Shown here: in pieces, positions 35,705-47,631 of the stretch
How the letters are laid out: the number at the start of each line of letters is the position of its first letter
How positions within the stretch are numbered: position 1 is the stretch's first letter
Assembly: GCA_951804985.1 (NCBI GenBank)
Contig: OX638131.1
Coordinates: 57,814,351-57,878,350 of the forward strand
Direction of reading: 5' to 3'
DNA length: 64,000 nt
Origin: Dryomyza anilis
Lineage: Eukaryota > Arthropoda > Insecta > Diptera > Dryomyzidae
Made by a program: the position numbers and the translations under genes
The notes under the pieces: generated by a model
What the model was told of the DNA's origin: nothing
Database searches by the model: none
The model's input: the letters and a program-made list of their open reading frames with translations, nothing else

Positions 35705-37424
35705 TTAGCATATAGAGCGTTTCTTGAAAACAAGTGTAACTCAACTTGGAATACTTACTGCAAATATCGTAACAAAGTCAAAACAACTTTAAAAAAGTTG
35801 AAAATAATTTTTGGAAGTCGGAGATTCAACGATATTGACAACAAACAAATTTGGAATGTTCTCAATAGTGCTGGGTGGGTGTAAAGAGTCTGCAGTGCCT
35901 AATGATGGAGTTGACGCTAATCAATTAAATAATTTTTTATTGCTTCTCAATCTTTATCTTCTCATGAAGCCTGTTTAAATTTTTAATCACGTGAGAACGA
36001 TTTTTCATTTGTAAATATATCTGCTGATGAATTTTATCTAGCGGTGTGCAGTATAAAATCTAATTCCGTTGGTTTTGACGACATACCTATAAAATTTATT
36101 AAATTGATATATTTCTACATAGAAAATCACTTGTTGCATTTGTTCAATCCCATATTATTGACTTCGAACTTTCTACTTGCTTGAATATTAGCTAAAGTAT
36201 TTCCCATAAAGAAAAATGGTAATTCAAATGACCTGACTAATTTTAGGCCGATAAGCGTACTACCATGCCTTTCCATGGTATTAGAAAAATGTTACAATCT
36301 CAAATAAATAATTATTTAAATGACAATAGTTTGTTAGGTATATGCCACTCTGGCTTTAGAACTGGATTTAGCACGACATATTTACTCTTATCTCTGACGG
36401 AAAAAGCAGAGAATATATAAATGCAAAGAAATTGTGTATTGCTATTGATCTCACCAAAGCATTCGACTCTATCAATTATAATCTGCTTATTAATAAGCTT
36501 TAATATAAATTCTAGTTTTCTGCGAGTGCGTGTAATCTAATTTTTTCCTTTCTGACAGAGCGTGAGCAAATTGTTTTATGTGCCAAAAATCTATCGAATA
36601 AGTTAAGTTTTGTCAGTGGTGTTCCTCAAGGATCTGTCTTGGGACCGCTTCTATTTATGATGTTCATTAACGATTTAATTAACTCTCTTAACATAAACGA
36701 ATCACAAATCTTTATATTACTGATGACGTCAATATTTCTGCTAACCAAGATTTTGTTGCTAGACTGCAAGCCAATATTATCTATTGTTTAACTAATCTTC
36801 TTGGTTAAGTTTGAATAAATTATATGTCAATCCAACCAAAACTAAGGCAATTGCATTTAATTTCCCTGCAAATATTTCACCACCCTCTACATTTTTTGGG
36901 AACGAACAAATTCAATTTGTTACCAACATGAGATGTCTGGGGGTTATTATTAACAATGATCTTAGTTTTCGTAAGCATATTGCCAATGTTTCGTCCAGAG
37001 TCTCTTTTACGCAGAGTTGCTCAAGCTCTACTCATATTTATTATAACATACCGTTTAGAGGTTTACTCAAAAACAAATAAAATTAATATTTAACAGAATA
37101 CTTAAATATGTCTATACACGCGATCATGTTAGCGCATACGAGAAAATGTTTTTAAATTACACATTCCTTTCTTATATTAGATTAAGGCTGTTAATTCTTT
37201 TTTATGAACTTGTTATTTCTCAGAATCCTCCATATTTATTTGAAATGTTTAAGTTTCCACATTCAAGTAGTTGTACTCAACTTTTAATTCCTATAATCAG
37301 AAACTCGACTTATGAGAGATCATTTCTTGTTAGGGTGTCAAGACCATGTAATCCTCTTCCTAAGGAAATAAAAAGGGTTTTTCTATCCTTTAATAAATAC
37401 AAGGACTCTACTCGAAATATGTAA
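35705..37424 (+). pseudogene. LINE B reverse transcriptase and C-terminus (unit 3)
   Basis: As in the other units, but shares with unit 4 a stop in the LAW motif region (CTTGCTTGA), a short deletion after ITDD (GATGACGTCAATATTTCTGC) and LLIPIIRNS in the tail. SGVPQGSVLGPLLF is intact. Inactive. Confidence 0.75.
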
Positions 37425-38430
37425 CCATGTAATCATATATGGCCTTTGAAGGCTCGATTATTAATAAAGTACAAACAAATGAAATAATACAATTCAGAAA
37501 GAATTGTATGTAAAATTTTAATTTTTCGGCCACGGTGGACTTTCATGTAGAAATGCCCATATTGATTTGAAAACAAGTATGAATAATTATGTTATACATA
37601 ACGGCACGACCGGAAACGTTTTATTATTAATTGTATTTAAAACAAAATCTATTCACACATTGCAGTATGTTTTTTTTTACATAGTAACCAACGCACAGTG
37701 CGTACAAATGCTCTTAAATCGGGTGAATTCCAGTATTTTCGGAACCAATCAACCGATTTTAAAAAGTGTTTTACAGACTTAAAAAGTGTTTTAAAATTGG
37801 AGTTTGTATCTATAATGATAATGGAGATAAATGTCAGTAAAGTTGATTTTGTTCATGAAAAATTTTTGAAAAATTGTAAAAAAATCCTTAAATTTCCGAT
37901 TTTTAAAATTCTTTTATTAATGAAAAGCTTACATTGAGATCTAAAGAAAATATGCTTACTTATGAAAATATCTTGTTTAGTTTTAAAGATATAGATGTGA
38001 ACATGAATTTTTGTTTTCATTTTTGAAGACTTTACTTGACATATTCATACATAGATTGTACATTTTATCATATAATTAATTATTTGTATACTTTAAACTG
38101 TTCACTGTCTTTTGTTAAGCGAGCTAAACAACATCATTTTTAAATTTATAACGTGTTTAGAAAAGTCTAATAAAGAATTTAAGTACAGTCCACATATTTT
38201 GATTATTGTTTTTTTTTGTACAAATATTTATATTATTTTAATGCGTTTTTAGGCTTGTTTGTGGAACCGGAACTGGAATCGTTATTTTATTTTTTATATA
38301 ACCGGAACCGGAACTGAAACCGAAATAAAAAATAATTTAATAACCGGAACCATTTTTTTATTTTTTATAGAACCGGAACTGGAACCGCAGAAAATATAAT
38401 TTCGGTTCCTAGCCCTACAAAGCCAATAAC

Positions 38431-38877
38431 ATGCGTGAACTATGTGAAAAAGTTAATATGGAGAATGTTCACAAATCGTTGGCCACACACTTTGATATTC
38501 GTACACGCTCTGTATCCCTCATAAATTATTTTTTACTTAGTGACATATCTAAACTAAAGTTTTCAAGTCAATTTCAATGCCCTAATATTTCGCATCATGC
38601 TTTTACTTATATTTGTATGAATTTGGATCTCACGTGTGCCGAAACTGTTGTGGAATATCGAAACTACAACAAAATAAATATGCCTAAACTGCTTGAGAAA
38701 ATAAGGACAGCCAATTTTAATATATTTTATGAGTCCAACGATGTCAACATTTAATAGGAAATGTAAATATGATTTTAAATTACCTTTTTTTCAACAGTTC
38801 CGATTTCTAAACGAGTGTTAAAGGGTGATAAAAATAAAAATATGCTTAATACAAAAGAAGCCAAAATTTTTAGAGAC
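38431..38877 (+). pseudogene. LINE B ORF2, end of endonuclease domain (unit 4)
   Basis: Open from MRELCEKVNMENV to the stop at 38752, as in unit 1. Units 2 and 3 carry two extra stops here (CGAAACTAA and AAAATATAG), which mark them as sister copies. Confidence 0.6.
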
Positions 38878-38880
38878 TTA

Positions 38881-39146
38881 AGCTAGAATCACACGATTGA
38901 TGCATGGCATCAACAATCAACACAATTTTGTCGAATATCAATAAATGAGGGGAAATTTCCTGTTGTCGCAATTTTGTATCAATTTAAAATTTTTATTGTT
39001 GTGTCAGTTTCAATACAAAAATTTAAAAAGCATCAAACAAATTGCGTCAATTTTTGTTGACGATTCGAGCATCAACAACATACATCAATTTTTGAATTGA
39101 TGCAAACTGAAATTGATACAATTTAGTCAATCGTGTGATTCGAGCT
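38881..39146. mobile_element. TTA-flanked MITE in LINE B (unit 4)
   Basis: Same element and site as 18435-18700, with TTA at 38878-38880. A short segment upstream (GAGGTAATG) is deleted in this unit. Confidence 0.82.
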
Positions 39147-40866
39147 TTAGCATATAGAGCGTTTCTTGAAAACAAGTGTAACTCAACTTGGAATACTTAC
39201 TGCAAATATCGTAACAAAGTCAAAACAACTTTAAAAAAGTTGAAAATAATTTTTGGAAGTCGGAGATTCAACGATATTGACAACAAACAAATTTGGAATG
39301 TTCTCAATAGTGCTGGGTGGGTGTAAAGAGTCTGCAGTGCCTAATGATGGAGTTGACGCTAATCAATTAAATAATTTTTTATTGCTTCTCAATCTTTATC
39401 TTCTCATGAAGCCTGTTTAAATTTTTAATCACGTGAGAACGATTTTTCATTTGTAAATATATCTGCTGATGAATTTTATCTAGCGGTGTGCAGTATAAAA
39501 TCTAATTCCGTTGGTTTTGACGACATACCTATAAAATTTATTAAATTGATATATTTCTACATAGAAAATCACTTGTTGCATTTGTTCAATCCCATATTAT
39601 TGACTTCGAACTTTCTACTTGCTTGAATATTAGCTAAAGTATTTCCCATAAAGAAAAATGGTAATTCAAATGACCTGACTAATTTTAGGCCGATAAGCGT
39701 ACTACCATGCCTTTCCATGGTATTAGAAAAATGTTACAATCTCAAATAAATAATTATTTAAATGACAATAGTTTGTTAGGTATATGCCACTCTGGCTTTA
39801 GAACTGGATTTAGCACGACATATTTACTCTTATCTCTGACGGAAAAAGCAGAGAATATATAAATGCAAAGAAATTGTGTATTGCTATTGATCTCACCAAA
39901 GCATTCGACTCTATCAATTATAATCTGCTTATTAATAAGCTTTAATATAAATTCTAGTTTTCTGCGAGTGCGTGTAATCTAATTTTTTCCTTTCTGACAG
40001 AGCGTGAGCAAATTGTTTTATGTGCCAAAAATCTATCGAATAAGTTAAGTTTTGTCAGTGGTGTTCCTCAAGGATTTGTCTTGGGACCGCTTCTATTTAT
40101 GATGTTCATTAACGATTTAATTAACTCTCTTAACATAAACGAATCACAAATCTTTATATTACTGATGACGTCAATATTTCTGCTAACCAAGATTTTGTTG
40201 CTAGACTGCAAGCCAATATTATCTATTGTTTAACTAATCTTCTTGGTTAAGTTTGAATAAATTATATGTCAATCCAACCAAAACTAAGGCAATTGCATTT
40301 AATTTCCCTGCAAATATTTCACCACCCTCTACATTTTTTGGGAACGAACAAATTCAATTTGTTACCAACATGAGATGTCTGGGGGTTATTATTAACAATG
40401 ATCTTAGTTTTCGTAAGCATATTGCCAATGTTTCGTCCAGAGTCTCTTTTACGCAGAGTTGCTCAAGCTCTACTCATATTTATTATAACATACCGTTTAG
40501 AGGTTTACTCAAAAACAAATAAAATTAATATTTAACAGAATACTTAAATATGTCTATACACGCGATCATGTTAGCGCATACGAGAAAATGTTTTTAAATT
40601 ACACATTCCTTTCTTATATTAGATTAAGGCTGTTAATTCTTTTTTATGAACTTGTTATTTCTCAGAATCCTCCATATTTATTTGAAATGTTTAAGTTTCC
40701 ACATTCAAGTAGTTGTACTCAACTTTTAATTCCTATAATCAGAAACTCGACTTATGAGAGATCATTTCTTGTTAGGGTGTCAAGACCATGTAATCCTCTT
40801 CCTAAGGAAATAAAAAGGGTTTTTCTATCCTTTAATAAATACAAGGACTCTACTCGAAATATGTAA
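39147..40866 (+). pseudogene. LINE B reverse transcriptase and C-terminus (unit 4)
   Basis: Nearly identical to unit 3. A private change, GGATTTGTC, alters the conserved GVPQGSV to GVPQGFV. Inactive. Confidence 0.75.
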
Positions 40867-41618
40867 CCATGTAATCATATATGGCCTTTGAAGGCTCGAT
40901 TATTAATAAAGTACAAACAAATGAAATAATACAATTCAGAAAGAATTGTATGTAAAATTTTAATTTTTCGGCCACGGTGGACTTTCATGTAGAAATGCCC
41001 ATATTGATTTGAAAACAAGTATGAATAATTATGTTATACATAACGGCACGACCGGAAACGTTTTATTATTAATTGTATTTAAAACAAAATCTATTCACAC
41101 ATTGCAGTATGTTTTTTTTTACATAGTAACCAACGCACAGTGCGTACAAATGCTCTTAAATCGGGTGAATTCCAGTATTTTCGGAACCAATCAACCGATT
41201 TTAAAAAGTGTTTTACAGACTTAAAAAGTGTTTTAAAATTGTAAAAAATTCCATAAATTTCCGATTTTTAAAATTCTTTCATTAATGAAAAGCTTACATT
41301 GAGATCTAAAGAAAATATGCTTACTTATGAAAATATCTTTTTAGTTTTAAAGATATAGATGTGAACATGAATTTTTGTTTTCATTTTTGAAGACTTTACT
41401 TGACATATTCATACATAGATTGTACATTTTATCATATAATTAAGTATTTGTATACTTTTATAAACATTTAACACTTAAATCATAAATTGAAACCCTTTTT
41501 TAATATCTCTTGTTTAGTAAATATAAAATTGTAAAGTCGACATTTTTTTTGTTTTCCATTTTTTTTTGTATTTTTTTTTTTTTTTGGAAAATTAGAATTA
41601 TACGTAAATCTTCGTAAT

Positions 41619-41873
41619 ATATTTTTTTCAGTAACATGTACATTTCTTATATTTCTAAAAGTTTTCAAAGTCCAAAGTCAAAATTTAAGTAAGCAATTTT
41701 AAGGACGAATTATTTCTTCGTATTGTTGACCCGAAATTATGTTTTGCCCGGCGAAGTATATGTGCAGGACAGCATTTTTTCCAAAAATACTCTTTTTTTT
41801 AAGCGACTTAGATTTAAACCGTTATATCTCACTTTATAATATAAGTGTTCTTAAAAATGTTTTAATTAACATA
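41619..41873. other. Unique sequence right of the array
   Basis: AT-rich, with no feature. Confidence 0.5.
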
Positions 41874-42575
41874 GTGTTAGATATGTTCAATCAAATTCAA
41901 TGTTTGTTTTGCTTAATTTTTCATATAAAATACTAATCTTGATTATGGTATGGCAAATTAAGCAAAACTAAGATTGAATTTAATTAAACATAATTAACGC
42001 TATGTTTGAGCTATTATCATAAAACTTTTACCGAATATATACTAATTTTATATACTTTAAAATAATAAAAATATATAGCTTATAAGGGTAGATGTAACGG
42101 TTTTGTGACGAGTCCTTTTAAAAGATTAATATTTTCGGAAATAATACTTCGACGGTTAAAAAATAAGTAACTAATTTATCTTTAAAATTACATACCTAAA
42201 TTTACGTTGGGCTTTTCTGCATGTGTGCAAAATGGAAATAAGGTTTAAAAATGCGAAATTTTAATAAAACGTAATGTTAATAATATGTCATATTGCACAT
42301 ATATGTAAATCAAATATATAAGTGTTTGGTATCATTGAAAAGAAGAGATTTTAAGGAATCTCATTTTAAATATTTAAAGTATAAATATTTAAAGTATATA
42401 AAATTAGTATATATTCGGTAAAAGTTTTATGATGATAGCTCTAACATAGCGTCAATTATGTTTAATTAAATTCAATCTTAGTTTTGCTTAATTTGCCATA
42501 CCAGAATCAAGATTTGTATTTTGTATGGAAAATTAAGCAAAACTAACATTGAATTTGATTGAAAATATCTAACAC
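41874..42575. mobile_element. Foldback-type MITE with about 185 bp inverted arms, TA-flanked
   Basis: The left arm begins GTGTTAGATATGTTCAATC and the right arm, on the minus strand, GTGTTAGATATTTTCAATC. The pairing holds to about 42058 / 42394 (AAATTAGTATATATTCGGTA and TTTTATGATgATAGCT are included). TA flanks both ends (41872, 42576). Each arm also contains an internal palindrome built on TTAGTTTTGCTTAATTT, so the element is a nested foldback. The ORF at 41739-41936 is incidental. Confidence 0.8.
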
Positions 42576-42577
42576 TA

Positions 42578-43030
42578 TTGTTCGGGTGATGAACGAGCTG
42601 GCAAGAGCGTATTTAAAAACACAATTTAAAGGGTCGTGTGGGTCGCAATTACTTTGTGACTTAAACTTTGTGAGTCCAGATTGTTGTTGTGATTTGTAGA
42701 GTGTTGATTGTTGACGACGAATTGTTTTACTTTGTTTGTTTGATAATCGCGTTTACGTGTTTTCACGTTTGCGGATTGTTAGTTGTTTATTGTTTGTTGT
42801 CGCGGTCACGTGTGAGTTTATGTTGTATTTATTTAAACTTTAATTTATGTCGCGGAGACGGGTGGGTTGAGTGTGATCGTTAAATCGTAATCGAGACGAG
42901 TGACGATCTTGCACTTTTAAACGTCAAAGCTCATTGCAGCGAGTATCACTGCAACGAGTGAGTCCGGCGGGCGTGTTCGTACACATTGTGTTTACATTCT
43001 ACGTAAACATTCTGCCCGTCTTGCAGTAAC
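42578..43030 (+). mobile_element. LTR-like sequence resembling a BEL/roo LTR start
   Basis: TGTTCGGGTGATGAACGAGC...GTATTTAAAAACACAATTTAAA resembles, in layout, the start of roo-type BEL LTRs (TGTTC..., ATGAAC, TATTTAAA), read on the + strand. The adjacent coding sequence is on the minus strand, so this is either the 3' LTR of the minus-strand element with a coincidental start or an LTR of a different, inverted copy. The right edge is uncertain. Confidence 0.4.
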
Positions 43031-43205
43031 TGCAAAATATAGGGTCTTTAGGGTCCAGCATAATTACTACTGTGGGTCAGCCAAGAACATGCGATAAAGT
43101 AGGCTAAATTAGCCAACATCGACATGATTCCTTTCGGCTCAACAAGTGGGTCTGATTAGTTATTTAATCGGAGGCCACGATGGGTCAGTGGCCGCGAGAA
43201 TTGCT

Positions 43206-43415
43206 TCAATTCATATCTGTTAAATGGTTGCAGACTCGTGTGGTATCTCTCAGGACACATGTGTTGGTGAATTTTTCTGTGCTGTGAGAGCGGGCCAAGC
43301 AATTCACGCAGTAGTGGAAATTCTTCACTACATTATATTTCTCATACAGGTTCTTCTCCTTGAACCTGGAGCAAGTCGCCAAGCGATGGTTGTGATGGCA
43401 AAGTTCGCATGCCAT
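43206..43415 (-). pseudogene. Second BEL gag zinc-finger fragment downstream of protease
   Basis: MACELCHHNHRLATCSRFKE, then CVNCLARSHSTE, the paired CCHC-like knuckles of BEL/Pao gag. Its position after the protease in the same orientation is out of order for one element. A partial second copy or a rearrangement is needed to explain it. Confidence 0.6.
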
Positions 43416-43549
43416 TGGACGGGTCGATGTCCCATACTGTCGTCCATGACAATAAGGGTTGAGATGAGTCGAAATCTTGTATGTTCATTAGGCCTGACGA
43501 TCTTCACATTTTGGAATTTAGCACGATTGTCATCACCGCAATTTTTGGA

Positions 43550-44109
43550 GGGTTGGGTCTCAGCAAGTTCTACTTTGTCACACATTGGCACAATATGGTT
43601 GGGTCTCGGTGTGCTGTCAGGAATGGGTCCTGAAACTATCCATCCAAATTCAGTCTCCTGCGCTAACAATGATTCTAACACATTGTTCAGGACACCACCT
43701 CGGATAATTTGTGGATATAGATCACACCCAATGATCATATCCACGGGTCGGGTTTTGTAGAACTCTGGGTAGCCAATTGAAGGCTGGCCAAATTGCTGCA
43801 AAGTGTCGGACCAATTACATAGGTATGCAAATCATTGGTTAGGGTCTTGAACACAAGTGCGTGTGTTTTAACTTTAAAGTTAGGGTCTGTCGGAGAACAC
43901 AACATCAACTCGCAGGATCTTGATGGGTTTGCAGTAACTGTGTGATTGAGACCACCTACTTGTGCATTAATGGCATGGGTTGCAAGGCCTATCCGTATAC
44001 TTAATTCTTCTGTTACAAATGTAGCTTCAGATCCTGGATCAATCAGGGCGCGCGCTACATATTTATATCCTTTGTGTTCGACGTTGACCAATGACGTACC
44101 AAGAATCAT
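43550..44109 (-). pseudogene. BEL/Pao aspartic protease remnant
   Basis: Frame 44109-43735 begins MILGTSLVNVEHKGYKY and carries the active-site neighbourhood ALIDPGSEATFVTEEL, typical of Pao proteases (D-P-G-S in place of D-T/S-G). After a short overlap the next frame holds VDMIIGCDLYPQII (the flap-to-ILG region) and FGWIVSGPI, the conserved junction before RT. After about 43530 the similarity ends abruptly where RT should begin. Confidence 0.75.
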
Positions 44110-44312
44110 TTTCTTGATTGGGTTTAGAGTCAGTGAACTGTATTTGGGCCGTAAATGCTTGGGTTATAGCCGCTGCACTTGTACTGGGTCGTGTATTTGA
44201 TTCTGAGTCAGGGCCAGGGTTCAGATGCAGATGTGAATGGTGCCTTTTTCCTCATGTCTGACACTTACACTCACTTCTACAAATTTTAATGCCGTGAATG
44301 ATTGCTAAACAA

Positions 44313-45105
44313 TTATACTACTTTTCTGACTACTTTTCTGACGACATCGAGTCTTTCACGCACTTTCATGGCTATGAATCTCGGGCACTGCAGGAGAGTG
44401 TGCTGGGCTTTGCATAATGGGCAAAGGTCTTGTTCAAATTCCCATTGGGTTGGATTTGCAAATGTGGGTCTTGGATTTGTATTATGTGTGGGTCCAACTG
44501 CGCAATGGGTCTGAGAAACATTCATGTGATATGTATTCACATTTTCTCCCCAAGATTCGGGTCCAGAACCATCTCGGCTATGATTTGAAGTCGATGGGTT
44601 CATATCATCAACAGCTTCGAGTGTCCTATATCTTCGGGTCAGAAACACGTTCAAAAATGTCCATGATAGAACAACTGAGATGTCCGTTAGAGATTTCTCA
44701 AAGTTCTATAAGGTATTCTTGGGGAGATGGGTCGAGCACAAGTATACAAGGACTGGATCCAGCTCTTTGTGTCAATTTGCAAATTTTGAAGGGTCATAAT
44801 GTAGTCTAGAACTATAAATTTCTTTGTAGCTTCCTAATGGAACAACCTGACTCAAATGTCACTGCTTGCAAATTAAAAAGAGTCTTTAATTGCGCATTTA
44901 TTTGCATCCGTTTATTCTCGTATTGTTCCACGAGATTAGACCAAGCAAATGAGAATCCAGCATTGGTAAGCGGAGCATTTTTTACAATATCATTTACTTC
45001 GCCTCGGGTCTTTTGATTAAGTTAGAATAACTTTTCTACATCAGTTAATCGGGAATAGTTAATGTACATAGCTCAAATTCAATAATTTCGTTTCCAAATT
45101 GAAAT
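44313..45105 (-). pseudogene. BEL/Pao gag remnant
   Basis: In broken frames it reads APLTNAGFSFAWSNLVEQYENK, then a QLKTLFNLQAV-type segment, then LDPVLVYLCSTHLPKNTL, then FLTRRYRTLEAVDD, the order seen in BEL/Pao gag. It ends in a zinc-finger-like CPLCKAQHTLLQCPRFIAMK (open frame 44654-44313). Stops and frame changes break it several times. A 12 bp duplication (ACTACTTTTCTG) near 44320 gives the RKVVRKVV end. In the family this is the particle protein. Confidence 0.7.
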
Positions 45106-45444
45106 GCTATCAGAGCCGCCAAAGTTTTTATTATTGTGTTGGGTTTAAAAATATTCAACTAATTTGAGACAATTTCAAATATTTCAATAATAAATATTGG
45201 GTCTGGATGGCTTAATCTAAAAGATTATCACGGGTCACAATAGTTTTTCAGAAAATAATTCTGAAAACTTATAAAAAATATATAAATAATTTTTATGTTT
45301 GGGTGTGTATGGGTTAACAGCAATCAAAATGATTTGTTCACAATGAAAGAACGATAAAAACGTATTGAATTAATTCGTTTTTAGATAAACTTCAACAAAA
45401 TTTGAAAAATTTATCTTAGGGTCAAAATGGGTTAACTTTAAAAC

Positions 45445-45950
45445 TTTATTTATTGGTAAACCGTAAAGTAAAGTCTTCAAAAATGAAATTTTTTGTTCAA
45501 TTCATGTTTAAATCTATATCTTTAAAACTAACCAAGGTTTTCTCAAGTAAGCACATTTTCTTTAGATCTCAAAGTAAGCTTTTCATAAACAAAAGAATTT
45601 TAAAAATCGGATAACTTTTGGATTTAGATTTTTGAAAAATTTTTCATGAAAAAAATCTCAACTTTACTTAAAAACTTAAGTTCTCTCTGTACAACACCTT
45701 TTAAATTTTTAAAATCGGTTGAGTGGTTCCGAAAATACTGAATTTCACCCGATTTTTGAGCGTTTGGGCACACTGTGCAACGCTCAGGGGATGCAATGCA
45801 CATTGTTGATCGATGAAAGGATTATAGGTTATTGGGAGGGAGGAAAGATGGAGTAGTGTCGGTGGATGTTTATTTTCAACTTGCCGAAATGACGCAGGGA
45901 GATGGTTCCACAAACGTATCGTGCGACTGAAAAACGAATTCTCTCTGTAA
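45445..45950 (-). pseudogene. LINE ORF2 C-terminus plus 3' UTR fragment (LINE B relative)
   Basis: The minus strand reads NSFFSRTIRLWNHLPASFRQ, the standard C-terminal end of Jockey/CR1-like ORF2, to about 45780. The 345 bp to its left match the 3' UTR of LINE B inverted (TCGGGTGAA-TTCAGTATTTTCGGAACCA..., AGATCTAAAGAAAATGTGCTTACTT). This pairing identifies the same region of the array units as LINE 3' UTR. Confidence 0.68.
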
Positions 45951-46079
45951 TGCGTGGTTCAATTGAGAGCGGAGTGGACTCCAAAGGGGTGGGCTTGGTT
46001 CGATGCCCGATTAGAACGAGAGAAACCGCGACCTGGTGGAATCAGGCCATAAATTTCCCTCGAACACTTACTGTTGTAA

Positions 46080-46698
46080 TATCTATAAAACAGGCTTACA
46101 CACAGAGAAATAATACAGAAAATAAGACATTGCAGCAAAATAATGCTGTTTTAGATAAGGGCAATGAGACTAGCTCAGGGCTAGAATCGCATAACGTGAA
46201 GGTTTTGCATTGGCCAGCCTACTCCACAGACCTGAATCTAATGGAAAATATCTCAGGAATGATGTTCCGAAAAATATTTGTTGAAAACAAGCAATGCGAA
46301 AAAGATTTCACGTTTAAAAATGGATGTGATTGAATCTTGGGAGTCAATTGGTGAAAAAGTGCGAATAAGCTTAGTTAATAACATGACAAAAAGAATTTTT
46401 GAGCATATTCATAATCAAGAAGACAATACACATTATTAAAATAATATAAATTAAGTCTAACTTACAATAATGTATCATTATGTGCTATTTATTGAAATGA
46501 ATCTATAATTATGCACCACTAAGAAAACAAACTTTTATTTACCACGGTTACAAAAACAAAGATAATTGGAGATTTTTTATCAAGAAATAGTTTTTTTTGC
46601 ATGATCTTTTAACCACTTTTGTTTGTTTTTAAAAATATTTTTTGGAAGCAGAGAATCGCATAAAAAATGGTGGGGCTATAGTTATGCACCACAGTGTA
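46080..46698 (+). pseudogene. Tc1-like transposase C-terminal fragment and right terminus
   Basis: LQQNNAVLD corresponds to the second catalytic motif (normally Q-Q-D-N-A), with the catalytic Asp replaced by Asn. VLHWPAYSTDLNLMEN carries the final Glu, 34 residues later, so the pattern is DD34E. After a stop at 46330 the reading continues as SWESIGEKVRISLVNNM...RIFEHIHNQ, the normal end. The right terminus ...GCACCACAGTG adjoins TA at 46697. The left half is missing (truncated). Confidence 0.78.
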
Positions 46699-47631
46699 TA
46701 ATGTAGTGGTGCTAAATGCAAAATCAAACAAAATTCTTTGCATCTGATGTACGCATTATGGGAAAAAACGTTGGGGAAAATTGCACTACGTAATCTCCGT
46801 AAATCTTTTACACATCCGTCGTTAACGCTTCTGAGCGATTAAACTGAAATTTTTGAAAATTTGACATGAAAAAAATAAAAAATTCGACACCCTACAGCTA
46901 CTCCTTATCAAATTTAAATTTATAATATTGTTTGAATCGCTTCATCATAATAATAAAAAATTAATAATAAAATTGGTCACGCAACGTTTTAAATCTAAAT
47001 GAGAATACAAATTATTGTATATTTTCAACATAGAAAAATGTTTGACGTGGAATCGAAGTAAGCTTTTCTTATTGTGAAAGTTAAATTTTTCACCTGTAAA
47101 TCAAACAAAATGTATATATGTTGCGTATATTGCGTATATCTCTGTGAAATGAAAATAAAAGACAATTTTTTTTCTAAACACAGTTCTAAAATGCCACTTC
47201 AAAGTTCTTAATAAAATTTTTCTGTTAATACATTTGCGCTAATCAAAATATTTTGGTATACTTCGTGGTTGAAAATATATGGTAATTACAGATTTTTAAT
47301 TATCAGAAGTAGTAAGTTATGATTTTTTAAATTTGTGTGACTTTTCATATTTTTACATAAGAAATCATTTAATATTTTTTGAATAACCTGTCTTATTTTT
47401 ACATTAAAAATGTTGTGGCCTATCATTTGTTACATTTAGAATTTTATATATAGTGATAAATTTTAAATACATAACAAAACATACATATTATGGAACTTTA
47501 TAAATTTTTTGTAACATTTTTGATAAAAGATTTCAATAATTCTAAAAATATTTTGTTTACATTAAATACGTTTAGATTCACATTTTATGTCATTCGATAA
47601 AATGTTCTTAAACGATGCAGATTTAAAATTA

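Larger units (their letters stand above)
30160..38093. repeat. Tandem segmental array, unit 3 (contains LINE C)
   Basis: The 5' part and LINE C are like unit 2. The RT and 3' UTR are like unit 4: both share a Trp-to-stop change at 36184/39626, TGATGACGTCAATATTTCTGC and GCGTACAAATGCTC. The unit ends early: after TTTGTATACTTT it passes straight into the AAACTGTTCACTG of unit 4, so the poly-T end and the first leader bases of unit 4 are deleted. Confidence 0.86.
38094..41618. repeat. Tandem segmental array, unit 4
   Basis: Lacks LINE C and starts inside the leader. The ORF at 38431-38754 keeps the endonuclease segment open, as in unit 1. The 3' UTR has a private deletion at about 41240, where text present in unit 3 (37799-37870) is missing. 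It ends at CTTCGTAATA, after which unique sequence begins. Confidence 0.86.
42578..45450 (-). mobile_element. Deleted BEL/Pao LTR retrotransposon
   Basis: The minus strand shows, from right to left, a possible LTR (about 45125-45450), a PBS-like TGGCGGCTCTGA (about 45113), gag, protease and then a second gag-type zinc-finger fragment. RT, RNase H and integrase are missing. A large internal deletion or rearrangement removed them. The whole block has a marked excess of GGGTC on the + strand. Confidence 0.68.

Noticed and set aside
43224..43760. 178-codon + strand ORF
   Set aside because: It is antisense to the BEL protease region, whose minus-strand frame carries recognisable motifs.
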